Below are positions 53,671 to 62,417 of a stretch of 64,000 bases of DNA, one piece after another (position 1 is the stretch's first letter; each line of letters begins with the position of its first letter). A program made the position numbers and the translations under genes. Source of the DNA: Pseudomonadota bacterium (lineage in GTDB: Bacteria > Pseudomonadota > Gammaproteobacteria > Steroidobacterales > Steroidobacteraceae); assembly GCA_018241505.1 (NCBI GenBank), contig JAFEDS010000013.1, positions 423,902-487,901 on the forward strand, read 5' to 3'. The notes below the pieces were generated by a model. The model was given only the letters and a program-made list of their open reading frames with translations, searched no databases and was not told where the DNA came from.

Positions 53671-53725
53671 CCGGCGCCGGATGCTAGTATCCGGGCCATC
53701 CGGTCACTGCAAAAAGGACAAACCG

Positions 53726-55252
53726 ATGGCTGACTCAGGGGATTCGACGCTCGGGCGACGTGAGTTTGTACAGGGTGCCGCGGCAGGGGCTGCGTTGGTC
53801 GCAGCGGCGCCAGGTATCGTCATGGCCGCTTCCCAGGGCGACAAGAAGGCTGTCCTGGCCCAGATACCGAAAATGCACGCCGAGAACATCAAGCGGCTGC
53901 AGGATTGGATAGCGCTGCCCTCCATAGCGGCCCAGAACCTCAACTTCCCGCAGGGTCCCGAATACATGGCCAAGCTGGCGCAAGCGGCGGGCTTCACGGG
54001 TGTGAAGATCATCCCCACGTCGGGCAAACCCGGTGTTTTCGGCAAAATCGATGCCGGCGCCCGGACGACCGTGGGTGTCTACTTCATGTACGACGTGAAG
54101 CACTTTCTGCCGGAGGAGTGGAGCTCACCGCCCCTCGAGGCGCGCCTGGTGGAAAAGCCCGGCCTGGGCACGGTCTGCATGGGCCGCGGCGCGGTAAACC
54201 AGAAAGGACCGGAGAATTCGTTCCTGAGTGCCTTGATGGCATTCAAGACTGCCGGCAAGAAGCTGCCGGTCAATCTCGTGTTGGTGTGTGAGGGTGAGGA
54301 AGAAATCGCCTCGCCCCATTTCCGCGAAATTGTCATGCATCCCGAGGTGCTGCCCGAGCTGAAGAAGTGTGTAGGAATCTTCATTCCCGAGGCCGGACAG
54401 GATCGCGATGGCGGGGTCGAGGTGAGCCTCGGCGCCAAGGGGGTGGTGGAGCTGGAGTTGGTTTCCAGCGGAGAGAAGTGGGGCCGGGGCCCGGCGAAGG
54501 ATGTGCATTCGAGCCTCGAGGCCCAGGTCGATTCGCCCACGTGGCATCTGGTGCAGGCGCTCCACACCCTGGTTGAGAAGGATGGCCACACGCCCGCGGT
54601 GGCGGGATTCTTCGACAAAGTGCGGCCGCTGACGGCCGCGCAGAAGCAGATGATCCAAGAGCATGCGGCCAAGACCTCCGAGAGTACGGTAAAGCAGGTG
54701 CTCGGCGTGCGGCACTGGGTTCACGATGCCAACTGGCAGGACTCGCTGGAGCTGCTCGTTTCCAAGCCGACCATCAACATCGAAGGGCTGGTGGCCGGTT
54801 ACACCGGGCCCGGCGGCAAAACGGTCCTGCCGCACCGCGCCGTGGCCAAAATCGACATGCGCCTCGTTCCCGACATGACGGCCACCGATACGCTCGCCAA
54901 GCTCAAAGCGCATCTGGCCGCGCAAGGCTACCCGGATATTGAAGTCAACATGAGCGGCGGTTACAACCCGACGGAAACCGACCCCAACAGCAAGCTGATC
55001 AAAGTGCAACTGGCCACCTACAAGAAGCTCGGCATCGACCCGCAGTTGTGGCCGCGATCCGCCGGCTCCTGGCCGGGCTGCGTGTTCACGGAAGCACCGG
55101 TCAGTCTGGCCGCGGGCCACTACGGGTTGGGACACGGCACCGGCGCGCACGCGCCCGATGAGTACTACCTGATCGAGTCCACCAATCCCAAGATCCAGGG
55201 ACTCGATGGCGCCATTGCCTCGTTTGTTGAGTTCCTGTACGCGCTGGCCTGA
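53726..55252 (+). CDS. Tat-exported M20-family hydrolase with altered metal-ligand positions
   Basis: 508 residues from the ATG at 53726, with AAAAAGGA as ribosome-binding site. A twin-arginine signal (RREFVQGAAAGAALVAAAPG) starts at residue 11. The M20 dimerisation and catalytic architecture is clear: GRGAVNQKGPENSFLSAL (153-170), EGEEE (189-193) and GHGTGAHAPDEYY near the end. The first HxD ligand reads M121-Y-D123, and the usual ligand aspartate of the GRG-x-x-D block reads N158. This may be a subfamily with a different or single metal. It probably cleaves a peptide-like amide in the periplasm; substrate unknown. Confidence 0.82.
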   Translation: MADSGDSTLGRREFVQGAAAGAALVAAAPGIVMAASQGDKKAVLAQIPKMHAENIKRLQDWIALPSIAAQNLNFPQGPEYMAKLAQAAGFTGVKIIPTSGKPGVFGKIDAGARTTVGVYFMYDVKHFLPEEWSSPPLEARLVEKPGLGTVCMGRGAVNQKGPENSFLSALMAFKTAGKKLPVNLVLVCEGEEEIASPHFREIVMHPEVLPELKKCVGIFIPEAGQDRDGGVEVSLGAKGVVELELVSSGEKWGRGPAKDVHSSLEAQVDSPTWHLVQALHTLVEKDGHTPAVAGFFDKVRPLTAAQKQMIQEHAAKTSESTVKQVLGVRHWVHDANWQDSLELLVSKPTINIEGLVAGYTGPGGKTVLPHRAVAKIDMRLVPDMTATDTLAKLKAHLAAQGYPDIEVNMSGGYNPTETDPNSKLIKVQLATYKKLGIDPQLWPRSAGSWPGCVFTEAPVSLAAGHYGLGHGTGAHAPDEYYLIESTNPKIQGLDGAIASFVEFLYALA

Positions 55253-55266
55253 GGCAACGAGTCAGT

Positions 55267-56127
55267 ATGTTCAGGTCAATCTGGATGAGCGTGGCGCTGT
55301 TGCTTCTGGGCAGCGCCCCCTTGCAGGCGGCTGAGGACAGCCAGGCCGCCCGCGACGCGTTTATTGAGCAGATGCGCGCGCTCAATTGGGTCAAGGGGCC
55401 GGCCACCGTCAATGTGGAAGGCGACTCAAAGCTCGTGATTCCGGATCAATACGTGTATCTGGATGCGGGCAATACCCGGAAGTTCCTGGAGCTGCAGCAC
55501 AATCTGGGGAATGGCCGTGAGGTCATGGTCGCGCCCCGGAACATGGAGTGGGCGGCGTACCTCGAGTTCTCCGCTGAAGGCTACGTCAAGGACAACGAGA
55601 AGATCGATGCCCCGGCGTTGTTGAAAACCTTGCAGACCAACACCCAGGCTGGCAATGCCGAGCGCAAGCGACGCGGTTGGACCGAGCTGCGCCTGGTTGA
55701 CTGGGCGACGCCTCCTGTTTACAACACGGCGACGAAGCGGCTGGAATGGGCCACCATTCTCGAGTCGACGGATGGCCGTGCAGTCAACTTCTCGACCAAG
55801 ATACTGGGCAGACGCGGCTACACGACCGTGATCATGGTCACCGATCCCGCCAACCTCGGCGCGGCGGAGGACAGCCTGGACCACGTGCTCACGGGTTATT
55901 CATTCAATCCCGGCGAAACCTATGCGGACTGGCGTAGCGGCGACAAGGTGGCCGAATACGGGCTGGCGGCGTTGATAGTGGGTGGTGTTGCCGCGGTCGC
56001 CGCCAAAAAGGGCTTGTTCTCCGTGCTGGCCGGCTTTCTGGCCGCGTCGTGGAAGTTCATTATGATTGGCGTCGTGGCCGCGGTGACCTGGGTGCGTAAT
56101 CTTTTTACGCGCAAGAGCCGCGGGTGA
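55267..56127 (+). CDS. DUF2167 membrane protein
   Basis: 286 residues with a signal peptide (SVALLLLGSAPLQA), a DUF2167 body (NWVKGPATVNV near the start, EYLEF-like YLEFSAEGYVKDNEKIDA and GWTELRLVDWATPPVYN) and two C-terminal helices (VAEYGLAALIVGGVAAVA, and FIMIGVVAAVTWVRNLF). Family members are periplasmic domains anchored by C-terminal helices and often appear near stress-response genes; no activity is known. It is followed by a GTGA-coupled small membrane protein gene. Confidence 0.88.
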   Translation: MFRSIWMSVALLLLGSAPLQAAEDSQAARDAFIEQMRALNWVKGPATVNVEGDSKLVIPDQYVYLDAGNTRKFLELQHNLGNGREVMVAPRNMEWAAYLEFSAEGYVKDNEKIDAPALLKTLQTNTQAGNAERKRRGWTELRLVDWATPPVYNTATKRLEWATILESTDGRAVNFSTKILGRRGYTTVIMVTDPANLGAAEDSLDHVLTGYSFNPGETYADWRSGDKVAEYGLAALIVGGVAAVAAKKGLFSVLAGFLAASWKFIMIGVVAAVTWVRNLFTRKSRG

Positions 56128-56846
56128 GCTCATTCGAGGTATGGCTGCCCGTTGGGGCATTCGTGCTGTACCTGTTTGATTCCAGCCTCCGGCTCTACGC
56201 AAACGAGTTGCTATTCCTGCGCTACGGGCGCGGCTGGGTATTGGTGCAGAGCTTGCCCCTGGTTGTGGCCGGGAACCGGGTCTATTTACCTAATCCACTG
56301 ACTCCGGGGATACCTGGATTCAAAGTACGCTGGTCGGAATCGGACCCGCGCCAGCAGCGGGAGGACAGCGCAAAGCTGGAACGGTTCTTCGGGGCGTTGC
56401 GGCCGGTGCAGTATCTGGTCACCGTGTTGTTGGCTCTGTTGTGCGCCTTGCCGGTGACGCTCGCGATTTACGGCACGGACGCACAGCTACTGGCACTCGT
56501 TGCGCTCTTTTATTGCGTAATACTCGCCACTCTCGTTTATATCTTCACACGCCGCCAGGAGCTGCGACTGACCGGCCGGGCGTTCGCCTCGTTGTGTTTT
56601 GACTCGCTGGCCTGTGCCCCGTTTGCCATCAACCTGGTGAGGAAGCTGGCACTGGGGCGTCCCCTCGTGGGCAATCCCATTGCCTTTGCCGGCGAAACAT
56701 TCGAGCCAGCCGAATTCGACCGGCTGGTCGATGCCGTGGCTGGGCGGGTCGCCGCGGATCTGCTGCGGGAGGATGAGCCGACCGCCCGGCGCCAGGAGCT
56801 GGAGGCGTTTCTTGACAAATTGCAGGCTATGCGCCGGGCTCGATGA
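56124..56846 (+). CDS. Membrane protein of unknown function
   Basis: 240 residues from GTG 56124, fixed by the GTGA overlap with the DUF2167 gene. An N-terminal hydrophobic segment (VWLPVGAFVLYLFDSS), two central helices (LVTVLLALLCALPVTLAI and LLALVALFYCVILATLVYIF) and a C-terminal helical, charged region are visible. I do not recognise the family. The coupling suggests it works with the DUF2167 protein in the same membrane. Confidence 0.75.
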   Translation: MSSFEVWLPVGAFVLYLFDSSLRLYANELLFLRYGRGWVLVQSLPLVVAGNRVYLPNPLTPGIPGFKVRWSESDPRQQREDSAKLERFFGALRPVQYLVTVLLALLCALPVTLAIYGTDAQLLALVALFYCVILATLVYIFTRRQELRLTGRAFASLCFDSLACAPFAINLVRKLALGRPLVGNPIAFAGETFEPAEFDRLVDAVAGRVAADLLREDEPTARRQELEAFLDKLQAMRRAR

Positions 56847-56976
56847 TGCGGCACCGGGGAACATGCGCAGGCCAACCTGGGGGGCGGAGGTGGACAATTT
56901 AGGTAGTTCTCCCGATTTGTCTTGGCCTTGCCGACTCTATTGTGCCATCAGGAAGTCAGTTACCCAGGTTGACGCA

Positions 56977-57249
56977 ATGCCACGCTATGTCGTTGAACGC
57001 AGTTTTCCAGATGGCCTGCAGATCCCAATGGACGAAAACGGGGCGCGCACGTGCCTGACGGTAGTCGAAAGCAACGCGGCCGACGAGGTGACCTGGGTGC
57101 ACTCCTACGTGAGCATCGACAAGAAAAAGTCGTTCTGCATCTACGACGGGCCCTCGCCGGAGGCCATCCGGCGCACCGCCAGCCGCAACAAACTGCCGAT
57201 CGAGCACATCACCGAAGTGCGCATTCTCGACCCGTACTTTTACAAGTAA
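56977..57249 (+). CDS. DUF4242 small protein
   Basis: 90 residues from the ATG at 56977. PRYVVERSFPDGLQIP near the start, WVHSYVSIDKKKSFCIYDGP in the middle and AIRRTASRNKLPIEHITEV near the end are the DUF4242 pattern (small ferredoxin-like fold, SCO4226-type, for which nickel binding has been described). The histidine and cysteine in the central block are candidate ligands. It stands alone, 130 nt after the previous gene and convergent with the DoxX-like gene. Confidence 0.88.
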   Translation: MPRYVVERSFPDGLQIPMDENGARTCLTVVESNAADEVTWVHSYVSIDKKKSFCIYDGPSPEAIRRTASRNKLPIEHITEVRILDPYFYK

Positions 57250-57258
57250 CCCAGGCAA

Positions 57259-58032
57259 TCACTCTTCGCCAGGCGACAGCTCGACGCCAGTAACGGGTAT
57301 TGCATCGGCGAGGTAAGTTGCGACCGCCCATGCCGCGCCCGTGAGGGCGAGGTTTATAGCATTCATCACCCAGTTCAAGTGCGTTCTGGGGCCGGTCAGT
57401 ATCAACGGCAGATGTACCAGAATACTGAACGATCCAAACATGGCGGTGATACAGACGGCGGCCAGGCGCGCCCTGACGCCCGTCAGAAACGCAACACCGG
57501 CGGCGATATGCCCAATACCGGTAGCCACCGCCCAGAATTTCTGGCCTCCCGGCAACCATGCGGGAACCATGGAGGCTGTGAAGTCCAGGTACAGGAAGTG
57601 GGCCATTCCAAATATCACCAGGCACACGCCCATCAGGGTGACCGCTGCGTTTCCCGGCCCCGGATTGCGGGTGAGCCAGGCGTAGGAGGCCAGTCCGCCA
57701 GCGACCAGGGTGGCTTGCTCGGCGCCGCCGCTCCAGTTCGCGAACGAAGCGGGATGTTGGATTATCAGCGGGCCGTGCATGAGTATCACAACACCGGTGT
57801 ATAGGGCCGCCAGTGCGGTTGCTCCAAACACGGTCGCGCGACGGCCCCTGGTGTCGTTGACACAAGCACCGGCAACGACAAGGGCGGCGGCAAACAGGTA
57901 GGCCAGCAACGTGCGCGCGGGGAACCAGGCAGCAACCGGTTGCCACTGGAGCGCGAAGTCGCCCCACGCGATGCCCACAACTCCCAGCGTGATCGCTCCC
58001 AGTCCATAAAAGCGAATGCCAACCGGTACCAT
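57259..58032 (-). CDS. DoxX-like multi-pass membrane protein
   Basis: 257 residues from the ATG at 58032. About seven to eight hydrophobic segments are present. The C-terminal part (ATGIGHIAAGVAFLTGVRARLA, split by short loops) looks like DoxX/DoxD-type proteins. It follows the third efflux operon by 86 nt on the same strand. The open frame continues upstream to 58824 but only as a shadow of the MFS gene in another frame. Function unknown; DoxX proteins are linked to thiosulphate or oxidative-stress redox in other bacteria. Confidence 0.75.
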   Translation of the reverse strand: MVPVGIRFYGLGAITLGVVGIAWGDFALQWQPVAAWFPARTLLAYLFAAALVVAGACVNDTRGRRATVFGATALAALYTGVVILMHGPLIIQHPASFANWSGGAEQATLVAGGLASYAWLTRNPGPGNAAVTLMGVCLVIFGMAHFLYLDFTASMVPAWLPGGQKFWAVATGIGHIAAGVAFLTGVRARLAAVCITAMFGSFSILVHLPLILTGPRTHLNWVMNAINLALTGAAWAVATYLADAIPVTGVELSPGEE

Positions 58033-58118
58033 GGCGCCTCCCGTGCAGCTTGCGTGCATGGTGCGGCGGGCCGCGGCGGCGGGGAGGGACCATTTACCTC
58101 CAAAACAAGGGAGCCACT

Positions 58119-59645
58119 TCAGGCGGCGCCCCCACCGCCGCTGGCCGCTCCCCGCCGCACCAACAGCAGGAGGGGCAGCAGGCACAGGAACGCGACCCCA
58201 AAGAACTTGAATGTATCCAGATAGCTCAGCAGGACCACTTGCTCGGTTGCGATCCTGGAGACTCGTGCGAGCGCATGAGGGCCGGTCGTGGCCGCGCCGG
58301 CCGCGTGACTGAGTTGTGCCATGAAGGCGTTGTAGGCGGGATCGAGCGGTTGCAGGTGCTCGACAATCCGGCTCTGGTGGAACTGCTGCCGGCGGGTGAC
58401 CAAGGTCGACGCAACCGATATCCCGATACTGCCACCAAAATTGCGTGCCAGGTTGATCAGTGCGGAGGCGTAGTTGGTCCGGTCCTTGGGGACATCGCGG
58501 AAGCCGAGCGCATTGATGGGCAGGAACAGGAACGCCAGTCCCACTGCCTGCATGGTGCGGCCGAGTGCCAGGACCCAGAAAGGCACGTCCAGGTAGAAGT
58601 TGGTCATCCACCAGACAGCACCCCCACAGACCACGATTCCGAACGCAATCATCAGGCGCAGGTCGACCTTGTTGACAATCCTGCCCATGAGCGGGAACAG
58701 CACCACCAGCAGCAGCCCGCCGGGAGCGATGATTTCGCCCGCTTCCGTGGCGCGATAGCCCATCAGTTCCTGGGCGTAAGCGGGGACGAGATAGGTACTG
58801 CCGAGGACCATGAATCCGAAACACAACATCAACACAAAGCCGACACTGAAGTCACGGCGCCGCAGCAGGTGCAAGTTCACGATGGGGTGCTCGTGCGACC
58901 ACTCCCACCAGATGAGAAACACGAAGCCGACGGCCGAGGCGATCGTCAGGTACGTGATGAGCCCCGAGGCAAACCAGTCATCTTCCTGTCCCCGGTCCAG
59001 AACCACCTGCAGGCTGCCGAGCGCCAGTGCGACCAGGCCCAGTCCGAGCCAATCCATCTTCCTGTTCTCGGCGCGCGCGTTCTCACCGGGTGTGTGCAAC
59101 AGGAAGCCAATCAGGAATATCAGCGCCGCCCCCACCGGGACATTCATGAAAAACACCCAACGCCATTCATACGTGTCCGTTATCCAGCCACCGATGGAGG
59201 GGCCGATGGCGGGAGCGAATACCACCGCCATGGCATAGATTGCAGTGGCCATTCCCCGTTGCTCGGGTGGAAACGCGTCGTTGAGAATCGCCTGCCCGGA
59301 GGGCTGCATTCCGCCGCCTGCTGCGCCCTGGATTGCGCGCAGCACCACCAGCATTCCCAGATTCACCGACAGCCCGCACAGCAACGAGGCAATCGTGAAT
59401 CCGGCTATGCAGGTCAAGAAGAAGCGCTTGCGCCCGAAGTGTTCCGACAACCAGCCCGAAATGGGCATGACAATGGCGTTCGTGACCAGGTAGCTGGTCA
59501 GGGTCCACGTGGATTCGTCCTGGCTGGCGGACAGATCACCGGCAATGTGGGGGAGGGCGACGTTTGCTACGGAGATGTCCAGCACCTCCATGAAAGCGGC
59601 TATCGCCACTACGGGTGCGATGAGCCATGGATTAGTGCTGGCCAA
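58119..59645 (-). CDS. EmrB-like MFS multidrug transporter (DHA2 family, 14 TM)
   Basis: 508 residues. DHA2 landmarks are MEVLDISVANVALPHIAGDL in helix 1, GWLSEHFGRKRFF (motif A) and GPSIGGWITDTYEWRWVFF. It overlaps the EmrA-like gene by 14 nt and is encoded third in the channel-EmrA-EmrB order. It is clearly a paralogue of the 10688-12193 transporter, not a recent copy. The C-terminus is glycine/alanine-rich (RRGAASGGGGAA). Confidence 0.92.
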   Translation of the reverse strand: MASTNPWLIAPVVAIAAFMEVLDISVANVALPHIAGDLSASQDESTWTLTSYLVTNAIVMPISGWLSEHFGRKRFFLTCIAGFTIASLLCGLSVNLGMLVVLRAIQGAAGGGMQPSGQAILNDAFPPEQRGMATAIYAMAVVFAPAIGPSIGGWITDTYEWRWVFFMNVPVGAALIFLIGFLLHTPGENARAENRKMDWLGLGLVALALGSLQVVLDRGQEDDWFASGLITYLTIASAVGFVFLIWWEWSHEHPIVNLHLLRRRDFSVGFVLMLCFGFMVLGSTYLVPAYAQELMGYRATEAGEIIAPGGLLLVVLFPLMGRIVNKVDLRLMIAFGIVVCGGAVWWMTNFYLDVPFWVLALGRTMQAVGLAFLFLPINALGFRDVPKDRTNYASALINLARNFGGSIGISVASTLVTRRQQFHQSRIVEHLQPLDPAYNAFMAQLSHAAGAATTGPHALARVSRIATEQVVLLSYLDTFKFFGVAFLCLLPLLLLVRRGAASGGGGAA

Positions 59646-60846
59646 TGCCGGCCCTCGCCACAGGTTCCTCAGGCTCGGCGTAGCCTTGCAGGTTGGTGCG
59701 CACTATCTTGTCAATTTCCGCCGCGACTCCCGTGTCCTGGTCGGCGTAAACATGGGTTTGCATCGCCGCCGGCCACGCCGGCGAATTCGCTAACGCCGCG
59801 CCCGTTACGTCGTGGACATTGATATCCACCTTGGTCGACAGCCCAAGGTACAGCGGATGATCGCGCAACTCCCGCGCATCCAACCCAATCCTCACGGGCA
59901 ACCGCTGAACAATCTTGATCCAGTTTCCGGTCGCGTTCTGCGGTGGCAGAACCGCGAGCGACGCGCCCGTTCCGGCGGTGAGCCCCAGCACCCGCCCGTG
60001 ATATTCAACGTCCGATCCGTAGACATCGGCCGTGATGGTGACCGGCTGGTTGATCCGGATGTTTGCCAACTGCGTCTCTTTGAAATTGGCATCAATCCAA
60101 ACCGAATCCAGCGGCGCGATCGCCACCATCTCGGTGGCCGGCGTGACCTGTTGGCCCAACTGCACCTCGCGACGCACGAGGTAGCCGTTCAAGGGAGAAC
60201 GGACGCTGGTTCGATTCCTGGCGAGCCAGGCATTACGCAGATTCGACTCGGCCAGCAGCACGCGCGGGTGCGTTGCCGGTTGCGTGCCGGAGATTTGTGC
60301 GCGCACCGATTCCAGCGAAGCACGGGCCTCTCTGATGCCCGCTTCGGCATTCCGGGAGTCCTCCTCCGCACGTTCCAACTCCTCCTGCGATACACCTCGG
60401 GATGCGATCAGCCCGCGGTCGCGGGCCAACTCCTTGTTCGCACGGACCAGTTGCGCTTGTTGGGCATACACCACGGCCTCCTGACGCTTCTCGTCCGCGA
60501 ATAGTTGAACCACATCGCGCACAGTCTGTGCCAGATTTGCTTTCGCCTGCGCCAGCGACACCTCCGCATCCTTTGCGTCCAACTGAACTAAAAGCTGCCC
60601 AACCTTGACCGGCTGCGTCTGGTCGACGCCGATATACGTAACCGTTCCGGTGACCTGCGGTTGCAATCGGATCATATTGCCGTTGACGTAGGCGTCCTTG
60701 GTCGTGACGTGATATTGGCCGTAGAGATAGTGATAGATCAGAACGCCAATGATGGCGACTACGGCTACGCCGCCGAAGATCCAGAGGAACTTGTAGTTGC
60801 GCTTTCGTTCGCCTTGGGGGCGCTCCTTACCCTCATTCTCGGCCAT
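59632..60846 (-). CDS. EmrA-like membrane fusion protein
   Basis: 404 residues from the ATG at 60846, which gives a short basic cytoplasmic head, one membrane helix (FLWIFGGVAVVAIIGVLIYHY) and YHVTTKDAYVNGNMI, the standard EmrA entry. A coiled-coil hairpin (about 100-210) and the barrel follow. It overlaps the upstream channel gene and the downstream EmrB-like gene by 14 nt each. The frame is open 23 codons farther upstream but without EmrA-like sequence. Confidence 0.92.
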   Translation of the reverse strand: MAENEGKERPQGERKRNYKFLWIFGGVAVVAIIGVLIYHYLYGQYHVTTKDAYVNGNMIRLQPQVTGTVTYIGVDQTQPVKVGQLLVQLDAKDAEVSLAQAKANLAQTVRDVVQLFADEKRQEAVVYAQQAQLVRANKELARDRGLIASRGVSQEELERAEEDSRNAEAGIREARASLESVRAQISGTQPATHPRVLLAESNLRNAWLARNRTSVRSPLNGYLVRREVQLGQQVTPATEMVAIAPLDSVWIDANFKETQLANIRINQPVTITADVYGSDVEYHGRVLGLTAGTGASLAVLPPQNATGNWIKIVQRLPVRIGLDARELRDHPLYLGLSTKVDINVHDVTGAALANSPAWPAAMQTHVYADQDTGVAAEIDKIVRTNLQGYAEPEEPVARAGIGQH

Positions 60847-62299
60847 GAGGTGCACTCGGGTTCTGCTGCGAATTCCACCAACCACCGCCGAGTGCGTGGA
60901 ATAGGTTCGCCGCATCGGCGAAGCGTTGTACGTCTGCTTGTACCTGTGTCAGCAGGCCATTCTGATATTGCTGCTCGGCCGTCAGCACCACGAGCTCACT
61001 TACACGGCCCCTCTGAAACTGAACGCGCGCCAGGTCACGGTTCTCCCGTGCCGCAGCCAGCGCCGTGGTCCGGGCGTTGTAGCCATCAGTGTCATGTTGC
61101 AACGCCTGCATTGCATTGGCGACATCCACAAAGGAATCCAATACCGTGCCTCGGTATTGGGCCTGTGCCTGCAGAAAGCGTTGCCGTGCTTCCTTCTCAC
61201 GCGCTTGCAATGTGCCGCCGGCGAAAAGCGGTTGCGTGACATTCAGACCTACAGACCACATTTGCGCGGCCTTGGTAAACAGATCGCCCGTTTTGTTTGA
61301 CTGCTGTGCATACTGTGCTGAGATATCAAATGACGGAAATCGGGCGGCCTCGGCGACACCGACTTCCGCGCTTGCCTGGTGCAGGGTGTCTTCCGCTTCC
61401 AGCACGTCCGGCCGCTGCCTGACGAGCTGGCTCGGAAGCGAGAGCGGCAGTTGCCGCGGCAGACTGAAATCACGCAAGGCGAATCCCGGCAGTGCGCCAT
61501 TGTCAGGTGTCTTACCCAGTAGCCTCAGCAGGGCGTTGTGATAGACGTCGCGTTGCTTTTCCAGTCCTGGCAGGTTGGCGCGTGCGTCTTCGAGCTGTGC
61601 CTTCGCTTGCAACGAGTCACTGTGTGCGATTTTGCCGGCGTTCTCGAGTGTCTGGGTCAGATCGAACTGTTCCTGCAAGTCACCGACCAGCGAGCGGGTT
61701 ACCTGGATCTGCTCGTCGGCCGCAGCCTGGTTGAAAGCGGCCAGCACCACCTGGTTGACCAGTGTGATGTATACATTCAATGCCTCATGTCCTACCTGGT
61801 CGGTTTGCGCCGACTGGGCTTCAATCGAGCGGCGGATTCGGCCAAAGACATCGAGGTCATACGCCAGCGAGGGTCCGACGTTGAATTGGTTGGCCGTGAC
61901 CTGCAACATCTCGGGCGGCTCGTACAGCACGCTGCCGTTGACTCGCGCACGAACGGCTCTTGCACCCACCGTGACCTGGGGAAGAGCGGTTCCCGAAACG
62001 GCCTGCAGTTCGTATTGTGCGGCCAGCAGGTTGTGCCGCGCGCCTTCGAGGTCAGGATTCGCCCGCAACGCTTCCTGTACGAGCGTGTTGAGCGAATCAG
62101 AGTGAAACAGGGTGTACCAATCGGCTGCAACTTCGCCGCCGTACACGAGGCTGACGGCCCCTGGGTGTTGCGACGGTTGAGGATACGCGGACGTGGGTGC
62201 GTTCGGACGTCTGTAGTCCGGACCCAGCGTGCAACCGGCCAGGGCAACCGCGACGACGCATGCCGCATAGGTTGGTCGATTGAGTGTTGCCCATTCCAT
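60833..62299 (-). CDS. Outer-membrane efflux lipoprotein, NodT/TolC family
   Basis: 488 residues if started at the ATG at 62299; a TTG at 62320 would add seven residues. The signal peptide ends in lipobox ALAGC and is followed by TLGPDYRRPNAP. The two TolC-like repeats are present (GTALPQVTVGARAV and AARFPSFDISAQ). It is the first gene of the third tripartite pump. No ribosome-binding site is clear before either start, and no regulator gene is adjacent. Confidence 0.9.
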   Translation of the reverse strand: MEWATLNRPTYAACVVAVALAGCTLGPDYRRPNAPTSAYPQPSQHPGAVSLVYGGEVAADWYTLFHSDSLNTLVQEALRANPDLEGARHNLLAAQYELQAVSGTALPQVTVGARAVRARVNGSVLYEPPEMLQVTANQFNVGPSLAYDLDVFGRIRRSIEAQSAQTDQVGHEALNVYITLVNQVVLAAFNQAAADEQIQVTRSLVGDLQEQFDLTQTLENAGKIAHSDSLQAKAQLEDARANLPGLEKQRDVYHNALLRLLGKTPDNGALPGFALRDFSLPRQLPLSLPSQLVRQRPDVLEAEDTLHQASAEVGVAEAARFPSFDISAQYAQQSNKTGDLFTKAAQMWSVGLNVTQPLFAGGTLQAREKEARQRFLQAQAQYRGTVLDSFVDVANAMQALQHDTDGYNARTTALAAARENRDLARVQFQRGRVSELVVLTAEQQYQNGLLTQVQADVQRFADAANLFHALGGGWWNSQQNPSAPHGRE

Positions 62300-62339
62300 A
62301 GGTGGTTGCTTGGGGGGCAAGCAAACCGCAGTCCTGCGG

Positions 62340-62404
62340 GAGCGCTACGGTAGCGCTCGAGGGCTACGGCGAGGGGCGACTGCCCCTCGCCAAGCTGTAC
62401 AGCT
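62340..62404. terminator. Cluster of three hairpins between prpD and the efflux operon
   Basis: Perfect inverted repeats are GAGCGCTAC/GTAGCGCTC (62340-62358), GGCGAGGGGC/GCCCCTCGCC (62368-62391, 4-nt loop) and the palindrome AGCTGTACAGCT (62393-62404). They lie between the prpD stop and the channel gene start on the minus strand. The strong stems fit transcription termination after prpD, although no T-run is present; the first could also be an operator for the pump. Confidence 0.5.
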
Positions 62405-62417
62405 CAGAAGGGGTGAA

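Noticed and set aside
57259-58824. A single 521-codon membrane protein on the minus strand
   Set aside because: Its first half reads through the MFS gene (58119-59645) in another frame and is Arg/Gly-rich. Only the part from the ATG at 58032 looks like a membrane protein.
58050-59822. 590-codon plus-strand frame opposite the third EmrB-like gene
   Set aside because: The translation is a His/Gln/Asp-rich shadow, the typical complement of a hydrophobic transporter in GC-rich DNA.
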